Assembly (NCBI GenBank): GCA_016713785.1
Contig: JADJOM010000003.1
Location: 1,135,501 to 1,199,500 of the forward strand
DNA length: 64,000 bases
DNA from: Gemmatimonadota bacterium
GTDB lineage: Bacteria; Gemmatimonadota; Gemmatimonadetes; Gemmatimonadales; GWC2-71-9
Direction of reading: 5' to 3'
Of this stretch, positions 57,730 to 64,000 are shown piece after piece. The notes beneath the pieces are model-generated. The model searched no databases and had not been told where the DNA came from. It worked only from the letters and a program-made list of their open reading frames with translations. A program made the position numbers and the translations under genes. The first letter of the stretch is position 1. Each line of letters starts with the position of its first letter.

Positions 57730-60700
57730 ATGAGGCTCACGAAGCTCGAACTGTCCGGCTTCAAGTCGTTCGCCGACACCGCCACCCTGACCTTCCAGGA
57801 CGGGGTGACCGCCATCGTCGGCCCGAACGGCTGCGGCAAGTCCAACGTCTCCGACGCGGTGCGGTGGGTGCTGGGCGAGCAGTCGGCACGGATCCTCCGC
57901 GGCGGCAAGATGGAGGACGTGATCTTCCAGGGCTCGACGGCGCGGCGGCCGGTCAACGTGACCCAGGTCTCGCTGTTCCTGGACAACACGGACGGGGACC
58001 TCCCCATCGCCTATCGCGAGGTGCAGATCACCCGCCGGCTCTCCCGCAGCGGGCAGTCGGACTATCTGCTCAACGGCACGGTGGTCCGCCTGCGGGATAT
58101 CCAGGACCTGCTTCGCGGCACCGGGCTCGGCACCGACGCCGGCGTGGTCATCGAGGCCAAGATGATCGAGTGGCTGCTCTCGGATCGCGCCGAGGATCGC
58201 CGGTCGCTGTTCGAGGAGGCGGCGGGGATCGGGCTCTACCGCGACCGGCGCCAGACCACCGAGCGGCGGCTGGAGGAGACCGGCGGAGACCTGCAGCGGG
58301 TGGAGGACCTCATCGCCGAGGTGCAGAGCCAGCTGCGCAGTCTGGCCCGCCAGAAGGGCAAGGCGGAGCGGCATGCCCGGCTGATGGAGGAGAAGTTTGC
58401 GGTGCAGCTCACGCTCGCCAAGCGGCTGCTCGCCGACCTGGGCCAGGAGATGGCCACCTCCGCCGAGCGGCACGCGGTGCTGGAGCAGGAGCTGCCGCAG
58501 GCCCGCGAGGCGCTCACGGCGCTCGAGGAACGGCGCGACGAGGCCGCCCGCGCCCGTGGCCTGGCGGAGTCCCGCCGCACCGAGATCGCGCGCCACCTCG
58601 GCGATGAGCGGCTGGAGCTGGGGCGCCTCGATGGCGACCTCGCGCTCGCCGCCGAGCGGCTGGCCAACGCCGCCGCCCGGAAGCTCCGCGCTTCCGAGGA
58701 GCGGGGCCAGATGGAAAGCCGCCGGTCGCAGGCCACCCGGGAGCGGGAGGCGGCCCAGGCGGAGCACGCCGCGGCGCAGGCGGAGCGGGAGCGGATCCAG
58801 GCCGAGCTCGGGGCCCGGACGGCGGCGGAGCAGGAGGTGCGGCTGCGCCTGGGGGAGCAGCGGCAGGTGGTCCGGCAGCTGGAGGAGGAGATCCAGAAGC
58901 GGATGCAGACGCTGCGCGCCCTCGAGGGGGAGCGCCATTCGCTCGAGTCCGACCTGGCCTCGCTGCGGGAGCAGGCGACCACCGCCAGCGGCCGGCTGCA
59001 GGCGGCCCAGGCCGAGCAGGAGGTGGCCGAGCGCCGGCGGGCCGACGCCGTGGAGGTGGCCGAGCGGCATGGCCATGAGGCCAAGCGCACCGCCGTCGAG
59101 GCGGAGCGCGCCCGGCACCTGGTGGGCGAGCTGCGCCGCCGCGAGGCGCTGGAACGAGCCGACCGCCGCGGCGCCGAGGAGACCCTGGCCCAGCTGACGG
59201 CGCGGCGCCAGGCGCTGGAAGAGCTGGAACGGGATCGCGTGGGCCTGGCCCCCGGGGCCGCCGCGCTCCTCTCCGCCCGGGAGCAGTTCGGCGAGGCGAT
59301 CATCGGCCCGCTCTCCGACTTCATCCGGACCGGCCGCGAGGACGCGGAGCTGGCGGAACGGCTGCTCGGCGAATGGGTGCACGCGGTGCTGGTGCGGGAT
59401 GAGGGCGTGGTGGCGGCCATCCTGGCCTGGCACGCCGCCGAGCAGCCTGGCGCGATTGCCCTGCTGCCTGCCAGCCACCTCCCCGCCGGCCTCGCCGGTG
59501 CCGACCCCCTGCCCCACCGGCTGTACGCGCAGGGGCCGGCCGAGCCGTGGGTCCGGGCCTTCCTCGCGGGCACCGAGGCCCTGGACCCGGCCGGCCGCGC
59601 CCTGCGCCGGCCCAACGGCGCCATCGTCCTTGCCGGCGCCCCCAGCCCGTCCGGGCCGCTGCGGCGGCGGGCGGAGCTCGAGAGCCTCGGCACCGAGGTG
59701 AGCGAGGCCCAGGCCGCACTGCACCGCGCCGACCTGGCGCTGGGCGCCACGGTGGCGCGGCTCGCCGAAGCCGAGGCCGAGCAGGAGGCGACGGGCCACG
59801 CCGCGGACCACGCACGCGAGGCCGAACGCACCGCCGTGGCCAGCCGGGAGGACGCCATCCGCATCGCCAACGCCGTCACCCGCGAGCGGGGCGAGGCGGA
59901 GACCAACCTCCGGGCGCTCACCGAACGGATCGAGCGCTCGGAGCGGCGGCTGCAGGAGATCGATGCGGCGCTCACCGAGGGGGACCTCGCCCGCGCCCGG
60001 CTCGACGAGAACCTGGGCCAGGGCCGCGCCCTCCTCGCCGAGCTCGAGAGCCAGCAGGAATCGGCCCGCGACGCCCGGGTGCATTGGCAGGTCCAGGAGG
60101 CGCAGCTGCAGGCGCGCATCGACGGGGCTGCCACCGCGCTCGAGCGCGCCATGCGCATCGGCACCGAGGCCGACCACGCCTCGGTCTCGCTGGCCGGGGA
60201 GCTCGAGCGGATCGAGACCGACACCGCCCAGCTCGCCGCGCAGCAGGCGCAGTGGATCGAGGCCCGCGGCGAGCGCCGCGTGGCCGTCACCGAGCTCGAG
60301 ACGGCCACCCAGGAGGCCGACCAGGCCGCCGCCACGGCCGGGGCCGCACTCGAGTCGGCGGAGCTCGACCTGCACCAGAACCGCGACCGGGTGGAGCAGC
60401 TCACGGCGGAGTATCACCGCCTGGAGCTGGGCATGACCGAGGCCAGCGGCCGCCGCCGGTCGATCGTGGAGCGGGTCGAGACCGAGTGGAAGAAGCCGGT
60501 GGACACCCTCCTGGCGGAGGCCACCATGCTGGACCTCGACCTCGAGACGCTCGAGAACGAGTCCCGCCGCATCGTGGAGGCGCTGGAGGGGATCGGGCCG
60601 GTGAACGCCCTGGCGGTGGAGGAGCACGCCGAGGAGGCCAAGCGGCTCGAGTTCCTGACCGCCCAGCGCGACGACCTGGTGGCGGCGCGGCAGTCGCTGC

Positions 60701-61200
60701 AGCAGGCCATCCGGGAGATCGACGGCACCGCCCGGACCATGTTCCTGGAGACCTTCACCGCGATCCGCACCAACTTCCTGCACGTCTTCCAGACCCTGTT
60801 CGGCGGCGGCGAGTGCGACCTGCGCCTGTCCAATCCCGAGGACCCGCTCGAGAGCGAGATCGACATCCACGCGGCGCCGCGGGGCAAGAAGGTCCAGCGG
60901 ATCCACCTGCTGTCCACCGGCGAGCGCTACCTGGTGGCGGTATCGCTGCTGTTCAGCATCTACCTGACCAAGCCCAGCCCCTTCTGCCTGATGGACGAGG
61001 TGGACGCGCCGCTCGACGACGCCAATGTCGGCCGGTTCATCCGGCTGCTGGAGGAGTTCCGGAAGTCCACGCAGTTCATCGTCATCACCCACAACCCCCG
61101 CACCATGCAGGCGGCAGAGTCGGTCTACGGGGTGACGATGCAGGAGCCGGGCGTCTCGTCCATCGTGGGCGTACGCCTCGGCGAGCTGGAACGGGTCTGA
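57730..61200 (+). CDS. smc: Chromosome segregation protein SMC
   Basis: A full-length 1156-residue SMC. N-terminal head with Walker A GPNGCGKS (31-38) and VRWVLGEQSARILRGGKMEDVIF. Long coiled coils run ~170-500 and ~660-990, and the hinge lies at ~510-640 with GEAIIGPLSDFI. The C-terminal head has the ABC signature HLLSTGERYLVAVSLLF and Walker B PFCLMDEVDAPLDDAN. The signature reads LSTGE where most SMCs have LSGGE. SMC with ScpAB compacts and separates chromosomes; the scpA/scpB genes are not in the window. It is preceded by AGGAA and followed ten bases later by the DAHP synthase gene. Confidence 0.97.
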   Translation: MRLTKLELSGFKSFADTATLTFQDGVTAIVGPNGCGKSNVSDAVRWVLGEQSARILRGGKMEDVIFQGSTARRPVNVTQVSLFLDNTDGDLPIAYREVQITRRLSRSGQSDYLLNGTVVRLRDIQDLLRGTGLGTDAGVVIEAKMIEWLLSDRAEDRRSLFEEAAGIGLYRDRRQTTERRLEETGGDLQRVEDLIAEVQSQLRSLARQKGKAERHARLMEEKFAVQLTLAKRLLADLGQEMATSAERHAVLEQELPQAREALTALEERRDEAARARGLAESRRTEIARHLGDERLELGRLDGDLALAAERLANAAARKLRASEERGQMESRRSQATREREAAQAEHAAAQAERERIQAELGARTAAEQEVRLRLGEQRQVVRQLEEEIQKRMQTLRALEGERHSLESDLASLREQATTASGRLQAAQAEQEVAERRRADAVEVAERHGHEAKRTAVEAERARHLVGELRRREALERADRRGAEETLAQLTARRQALEELERDRVGLAPGAAALLSAREQFGEAIIGPLSDFIRTGREDAELAERLLGEWVHAVLVRDEGVVAAILAWHAAEQPGAIALLPASHLPAGLAGADPLPHRLYAQGPAEPWVRAFLAGTEALDPAGRALRRPNGAIVLAGAPSPSGPLRRRAELESLGTEVSEAQAALHRADLALGATVARLAEAEAEQEATGHAADHAREAERTAVASREDAIRIANAVTRERGEAETNLRALTERIERSERRLQEIDAALTEGDLARARLDENLGQGRALLAELESQQESARDARVHWQVQEAQLQARIDGAATALERAMRIGTEADHASVSLAGELERIETDTAQLAAQQAQWIEARGERRVAVTELETATQEADQAAATAGAALESAELDLHQNRDRVEQLTAEYHRLELGMTEASGRRRSIVERVETEWKKPVDTLLAEATMLDLDLETLENESRRIVEALEGIGPVNALAVEEHAEEAKRLEFLTAQRDDLVAARQSLQQAIREIDGTARTMFLETFTAIRTNFLHVFQTLFGGGECDLRLSNPEDPLESEIDIHAAPRGKKVQRIHLLSTGERYLVAVSLLFSIYLTKPSPFCLMDEVDAPLDDANVGRFIRLLEEFRKSTQFIVITHNPRTMQAAESVYGVTMQEPGVSSIVGVRLGELERV

Positions 61201-61210
61201 GGAGCACCGC

Positions 61211-62251
61211 ATGCTGATCGTGATGCACACCGACGCGAGCGAGGACCAGGTCCGCCGCGTCTGCGACACCATCCAGGAGATGGGCTACGCCGCCCGGCCC
61301 ATGCCGGGCAAGCAGCGCACCACCGTCGGCCTGGTGGGCAACGACGGCCGGGTGGACGGCTCGCGGTTCGAGGCGCTGCCGGGCGTGGCCGAGGTGATCC
61401 ACGTCTCCAAGCCGTACAAGCAGGTGTCGCGGGAGTGGCGCCCGGAGCCCACCGTCGTGAAGCTCGCGGGCGGCCTGGCGATCGGCGGTGAGGAGGTCGT
61501 GGTCATGGCCGGCCCCTGCTCGGTGGAGAGCGAGGCCCAGATCCTGGCCGCCGCCGAGGCCGTACGCGCCGCGGGAGCCACCGTGCTGCGCGCCGGGGCC
61601 TTCAAGCCGCGCTCCTCCCCGTACTCGTTCCAGGGGCTGGGCACCGAGGGGCTGCGGCTCCTGGCCCGGGCCCGGGCCGAGACCGGCCTGCGAATCGTCA
61701 CCGAGGCGATGGACCCCGAGGGGGCGGAACGGGTGGCGGAGGTGGCCGACATCATCCAGGTCGGCGCCCGCAACATGCAGAACTATTCGCTGCTCAAGAA
61801 GGTGGGCCGGCTGGGCAAGCCGGTGCTGCTCAAGCGCGGCCTGTCGGCCACCATCCAGGAGCTGCTGCTCTCCGCCGAGTACATCCTCGCCGAGGGCAAC
61901 CCGCAGGTCATCCTGTGCGAGCGCGGCGTCCGCGGGTTCGACGCCGCCACGCGCAACCTGTTCGACCTCTCCGCCATCCCGGTGGTGAAGGCCGCCTCGC
62001 ACCTGCCGATCGTGGCCGATCCCAGCCACGGCACCGGGCACCGCGAGATGGTGACCCCGATGGCGCGCGCGGCGGTGGCGGCGGGCGCCGACGGCCTCCT
62101 CGTGGAGGTCCATCCCGCCCCGGACCGTGCGCTGTCCGACGGCGCCCAGAGCCTCTACCCGGAGCAGTTTGCCCGGATGATGAAGGAAGTGCGCCTGATC
62201 GCCGAGGCCATCGGCCGCCGGGTGGCGCTCCCGGCCGGGGTGCCCGCGTGA
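61211..62251 (+). CDS. aroF: 3-deoxy-7-phosphoheptulonate (DAHP) synthase, AroF/AroA(Ibeta) type
   Basis: A 346-residue enzyme joining PEP and erythrose 4-phosphate, the first step of aromatic amino acid synthesis. Residues 1-70 form a ferredoxin-like regulatory domain (MLIVMHTDASEDQVRRVCDTI), typical of the Thermotoga-type Ibeta enzymes. The barrel has VMAGPCSVES (metal Cys), GAFKPRSSPYSFQGLG, MQNYSLLKKVG, KRGLSATIQE and DPSHGTGHREM. GAGGAG precedes the ATG. The stop overlaps the lolA GTG start (GTGA). The symbol follows common usage for this type; aroG or aroA names are also used. Confidence 0.93.
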   Translation: MLIVMHTDASEDQVRRVCDTIQEMGYAARPMPGKQRTTVGLVGNDGRVDGSRFEALPGVAEVIHVSKPYKQVSREWRPEPTVVKLAGGLAIGGEEVVVMAGPCSVESEAQILAAAEAVRAAGATVLRAGAFKPRSSPYSFQGLGTEGLRLLARARAETGLRIVTEAMDPEGAERVAEVADIIQVGARNMQNYSLLKKVGRLGKPVLLKRGLSATIQELLLSAEYILAEGNPQVILCERGVRGFDAATRNLFDLSAIPVVKAASHLPIVADPSHGTGHREMVTPMARAAVAAGADGLLVEVHPAPDRALSDGAQSLYPEQFARMMKEVRLIAEAIGRRVALPAGVPA

Positions 62252-62889
62252 AGGCGCTCCTCGCCGCGCTCCTCCTCCTGGCCGCGCCGCCGCAGGCCGA
62301 CCCGGACCCGCGGGTCCTGATCGAGAAGGCGGCCCGCGCCTACCGGGCGATCAACTCCTTCACCGCGGACTTCACGCAGGTGATCGCGGATTCGATGATC
62401 GGCACCTACGAGAGCCGCGGCCGGATCGTCCAGGCCGGCGAGTCACGGCTCGCGATGCGCTTCACCGACCCGAATGGCGATGCGATCATGATGGACGGGG
62501 AGCACATCTGGGTCTATACCCCGAGCACCACCCCGGGCCAGGTGCTGCGGCTCAAGCTCCCCACCGACCCGACCTACGGCCCGAACGTGCTGGCCTGGAT
62601 CCTCACCGACCCCGCCCGGCGCTACGAAAGCCGCTACCTCCGCAACGACCAGGTGGCCGGCCGCGGCGCCGACGTGCTCGTCCTTACGCCCAGGGACCGC
62701 ACCCTGCCGTTCCGTGAGGCAGTGGTCTGGCTCGACCAGTTCGACAACCTGCCCCGCAGGCTCGAGATCCGGGAACGGGGCGGCCAGGTCCGCACCCTCA
62801 CCTTCACCGGCGTGCAGACCAGCCGCCGCGTCGGACCCGAGACATTCACCTTCCGCGCCCCTGACGGGGTGCGAATCGTCGACCAGTAG
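62248..62889 (+). CDS. lolA: Outer-membrane lipoprotein carrier protein LolA
   Basis: A 213-residue periplasmic protein from GTG 62248. A short signal peptide (MKALLAALLLLAAPPQA) is followed by the LolA pattern: YRAINSFTADFTQV, YESRGRIVQAGESRLAMRF, DGEHIWVYTP, a central VLVLTPRD and LTFTGVQTSRRVGPETFTFRAP near the end. LolA ferries lipoproteins across the periplasm, matching the many lipoproteins in this window. It is coupled to the DAHP synthase gene by a GTGA overlap and converges with the DUF2520 gene. LolB and LolCDE are not seen. Confidence 0.92.
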   Translation: MKALLAALLLLAAPPQADPDPRVLIEKAARAYRAINSFTADFTQVIADSMIGTYESRGRIVQAGESRLAMRFTDPNGDAIMMDGEHIWVYTPSTTPGQVLRLKLPTDPTYGPNVLAWILTDPARRYESRYLRNDQVAGRGADVLVLTPRDRTLPFREAVVWLDQFDNLPRRLEIRERGGQVRTLTFTGVQTSRRVGPETFTFRAPDGVRIVDQ

Positions 62890-62897
62890 GCCCGCGC

Positions 62898-62916
62898 CGG
62901 CGCTACGGAAGCGCCG
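62898..62916. terminator. Hairpin between convergent lolA and DUF2520 genes
   Basis: CGGCGCT (62898-62904) pairs with AGCGCCG (62910-62916) over an ACGGA loop. It overlaps the stop codon of the minus-strand gene. It is short and has no T-tract. Confidence 0.4.
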
Positions 62917-63721
62917 CGCGGAGCAGCGCCCGAAGCTCCGCAACGCGACCCGCCTCGAGCCCCGCCGCCTCCGCCAGCCGGACCGCCTCCATCCCCAGCA
63001 CGGCGTAGGTCTCCCGTTCCGCCACCGGCAGCTCCGCCAGGTGACGGACCACCGTGGCCACGTCGCCTCGCCGTACCGGGCCGGTGAGCGCCTCGGCCGG
63101 CGGCAGGCGCTCCAGGTTCTCCAGCGCCCCGCGCATCATCGGAAGGTAGATCCGCGCCGCCAGCGACGGGTCCACGCCGGCATCCTCCGCCACCCTGGCG
63201 GCGATCGCGGCCAGGACCACCAGGTAGTTCGAGGCGAACACCCCGCCGGCGTGGTATCGGGGCTTGGCGCCTGGCGGCAGCGGGATCGGGATGAGCGCCA
63301 GCAGCCGCGCCAGTCGCTCCGCCTCGGCGACCGCCCGGGGCTGTCCCTCGATCGCGGCGTAGGCACCACGCCAGCGGGCGGCGGCAGTATCCGGATCGGC
63401 AATCGTCTGGAGGGGGTGGAACGAGCCCAGGGCGGCGCCAGACGGTACGAGCGGCTGGAGCGCGTGGTGGTCGTGCAGGCCGGAGAGGTGGAGCACCACC
63501 TGGTCCGCGGTGACGGCTCCCCGCTCCGCGAGCCCGCGGGCCACGGTCGCGATGGCATCGTCGGGCACCGCCAGGATCACCGTGGTGGCGCCGCCGGCCA
63601 CGTCCGCCGCCTCGCCAGCACCAGGGCCGCGTCCCGAGGCCAGCTCCACCCGCTCCCCGGCCTCGCCCAGCGCCCGCGCCAGCCCGCGGCCCATGCGGCC
63701 GCCGCCGACGATCGCGATCAT
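62903..63721 (-). CDS. Rossmann-like/DUF2520 oxidoreductase-like protein
   Basis: A 272-residue protein. The N-terminus MIAIVGGGRMGRGLARALGEAG is a dinucleotide-binding fold, continued by VILAVPDDAIATVA and VLHLSGLHDHHAL. A ketopantoate-reductase-like helical DUF2520 part follows with SFHPLQTI, YHAGGVFASNYLVVLAAIAARVAEDAG and a tail ending LRALLRAALP. Members resemble F420/NAD(P) reductases and ProC-like enzymes, but the substrate is unknown. Its ATG overlaps the stop of the TauE-like gene by 4 bases. In several bacteria a DUF2520 gene lies near panC/panD; none is seen here. Confidence 0.88.
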   Translation of the reverse strand: MIAIVGGGRMGRGLARALGEAGERVELASGRGPGAGEAADVAGGATTVILAVPDDAIATVARGLAERGAVTADQVVLHLSGLHDHHALQPLVPSGAALGSFHPLQTIADPDTAAARWRGAYAAIEGQPRAVAEAERLARLLALIPIPLPPGAKPRYHAGGVFASNYLVVLAAIAARVAEDAGVDPSLAARIYLPMMRGALENLERLPPAEALTGPVRRGDVATVVRHLAELPVAERETYAVLGMEAVRLAEAAGLEAGRVAELRALLRAALP

Positions 63722-64000
63722 CCCTGCTGTCCAGAGCGCCACGCCACGAGCAGCCAGAGCCCGATGCCAGCGAAGATCGTGGCGAAGAGCCAGTAGAGGG
63801 TCGGCGGGCTGGCCTGGCGATTGACCCGGACGCCGAGGGGAACCGTGACCGCCGCCCCGAGCGCCAGCGGCAGCGCCATCCGAAGGTCCAGGAAGCCCGC
63901 CATCCACGACGAGACGGGCGGACCCTCCCCGGCCGTGAGGTAGCCGAGCCCTCCGGAGAGCGTGGTGAGGCAGACGCCCGCGAGCGCGGTCGGGGCCACC
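63718..64000 (-). CDS. TauE/SafE-type sulfite exporter family protein, C-terminal part, cut by window edge
   Basis: The last ~94 residues of a membrane protein that continues beyond the window. Two or three helices are seen (PTALAGVCLTTLSGGLGYL, ALPLALGAAVTVPLGV, LYWLFATIFAGIGLWLLV). The G-x-W-x-x-G-x-x-D-L-R-x-A-L-P-L-A-L pattern, followed by a final helix starting at an aromatic pair, matches the C-terminal repeat of TauE/SafE exporters. Substrate is unknown. Stop overlaps the DUF2520 start by 4 bases, so the two are in one transcript. Confidence 0.65.
   Translation of the reverse strand, partial: VAPTALAGVCLTTLSGGLGYLTAGEGPPVSSWMAGFLDLRMALPLALGAAVTVPLGVRVNRQASPPTLYWLFATIFAGIGLWLLVAWRSGQQG

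Noticed and set aside
57709..61272. A very long open frame on the minus strand opposite smc (over 1100 codons)
   Set aside because: It mirrors the sense gene in a ~70% GC genome where stops are rare in antisense frames; its translation is low-complexity Arg/Gly/Leu/His-rich with no motif, while smc on the plus strand is complete.

Overview
The window is ordinary chromosomal DNA from a very GC-rich, Gram-negative bacterium. The best fit is Gemmatimonadota, inferred from gene content and not from a marker-gene comparison. The grounds are an outer-membrane set (LolA, a barrel-ended surface protein, a SPOR lipoprotein, several lipoproteins), Ser/Thr kinases with or beside ECF-type and Ig-like partners, DUF2723, GWxTD, a large multihaem cytochrome, frequent GTG starts and many ATGA/GTGA gene overlaps. 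No insertion sequence, prophage, CRISPR array, origin or rRNA was seen. No gene-free stretch exceeds 300 bases.

Layout. 1-7 kb: tail of purH, a DUF2723 membrane protein, a convergent Ser/Thr kinase with five Ig-like repeats, tRNA-Ser(UGA) and an 18-haem secreted cytochrome. 7-10.8 kb: a lipoprotein facing tRNA-Ser(GCU), gltX and a CapA-like protein, closed by a very strong bidirectional terminator. 10.9-25.3 kb: one long, tightly overlapping minus-strand gene train starting at rsmI. It runs through DUF4159, DUF4175, a TPR protein, an 'asparagine synthetase B'-like protein, a JAMM-DinG helicase fusion, a FAH-family protein, a PLP aminotransferase, a TonB-like protein, a small unknown and an Ig-like lipoprotein. 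25.4-27.5 kb: trxA, methylmalonyl-CoA epimerase, a lipoprotein and a frameshifted pdxJ. 27.6-36.9 kb, plus strand: a degenerate Hpt-like protein, a UPF0104-type flippase-like protein, ispE, tRNA-Gln, prs, rplY, pth, hppA and ychF. 37-39.8 kb, minus strand: a secreted protein, a small membrane protein, and a coupled ECF sigma/Ser-Thr kinase pair. 39.9-47.9 kb: a MoxR-DUF58-BatD-like-VWA-VWA/TPR operon (Bat-like) and a GWxTD protein. 48-53 kb: a BAX-inhibitor-like protein, the rpsF-rpsR-DUF2232-rplI ribosomal operon, a natural FakA-FakB fusion and rsfS. 53-64 kb: a peptidase-propeller-barrel outer-membrane protein, a SPOR lipoprotein, smc, aroF-type DAHP synthase, lolA, and on the minus strand a DUF2520 protein and the end of a TauE-like exporter.

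Two themes run across the window. First, genes are packed into translationally coupled strings, and most convergent boundaries carry GC-rich hairpins that can terminate in both directions. Second, several units have a TANNNT-type -10 element only 5-9 bases before the start codon, which suggests leaderless or near-leaderless transcripts. The most unusual proteins are multidomain fusions: JAMM-DinG, FakA-FakB, BatB-TPR, peptidase-propeller-barrel, and a kinase-Ig protein without a membrane anchor. All assignments come from reading motifs and gene order; no database search was run.
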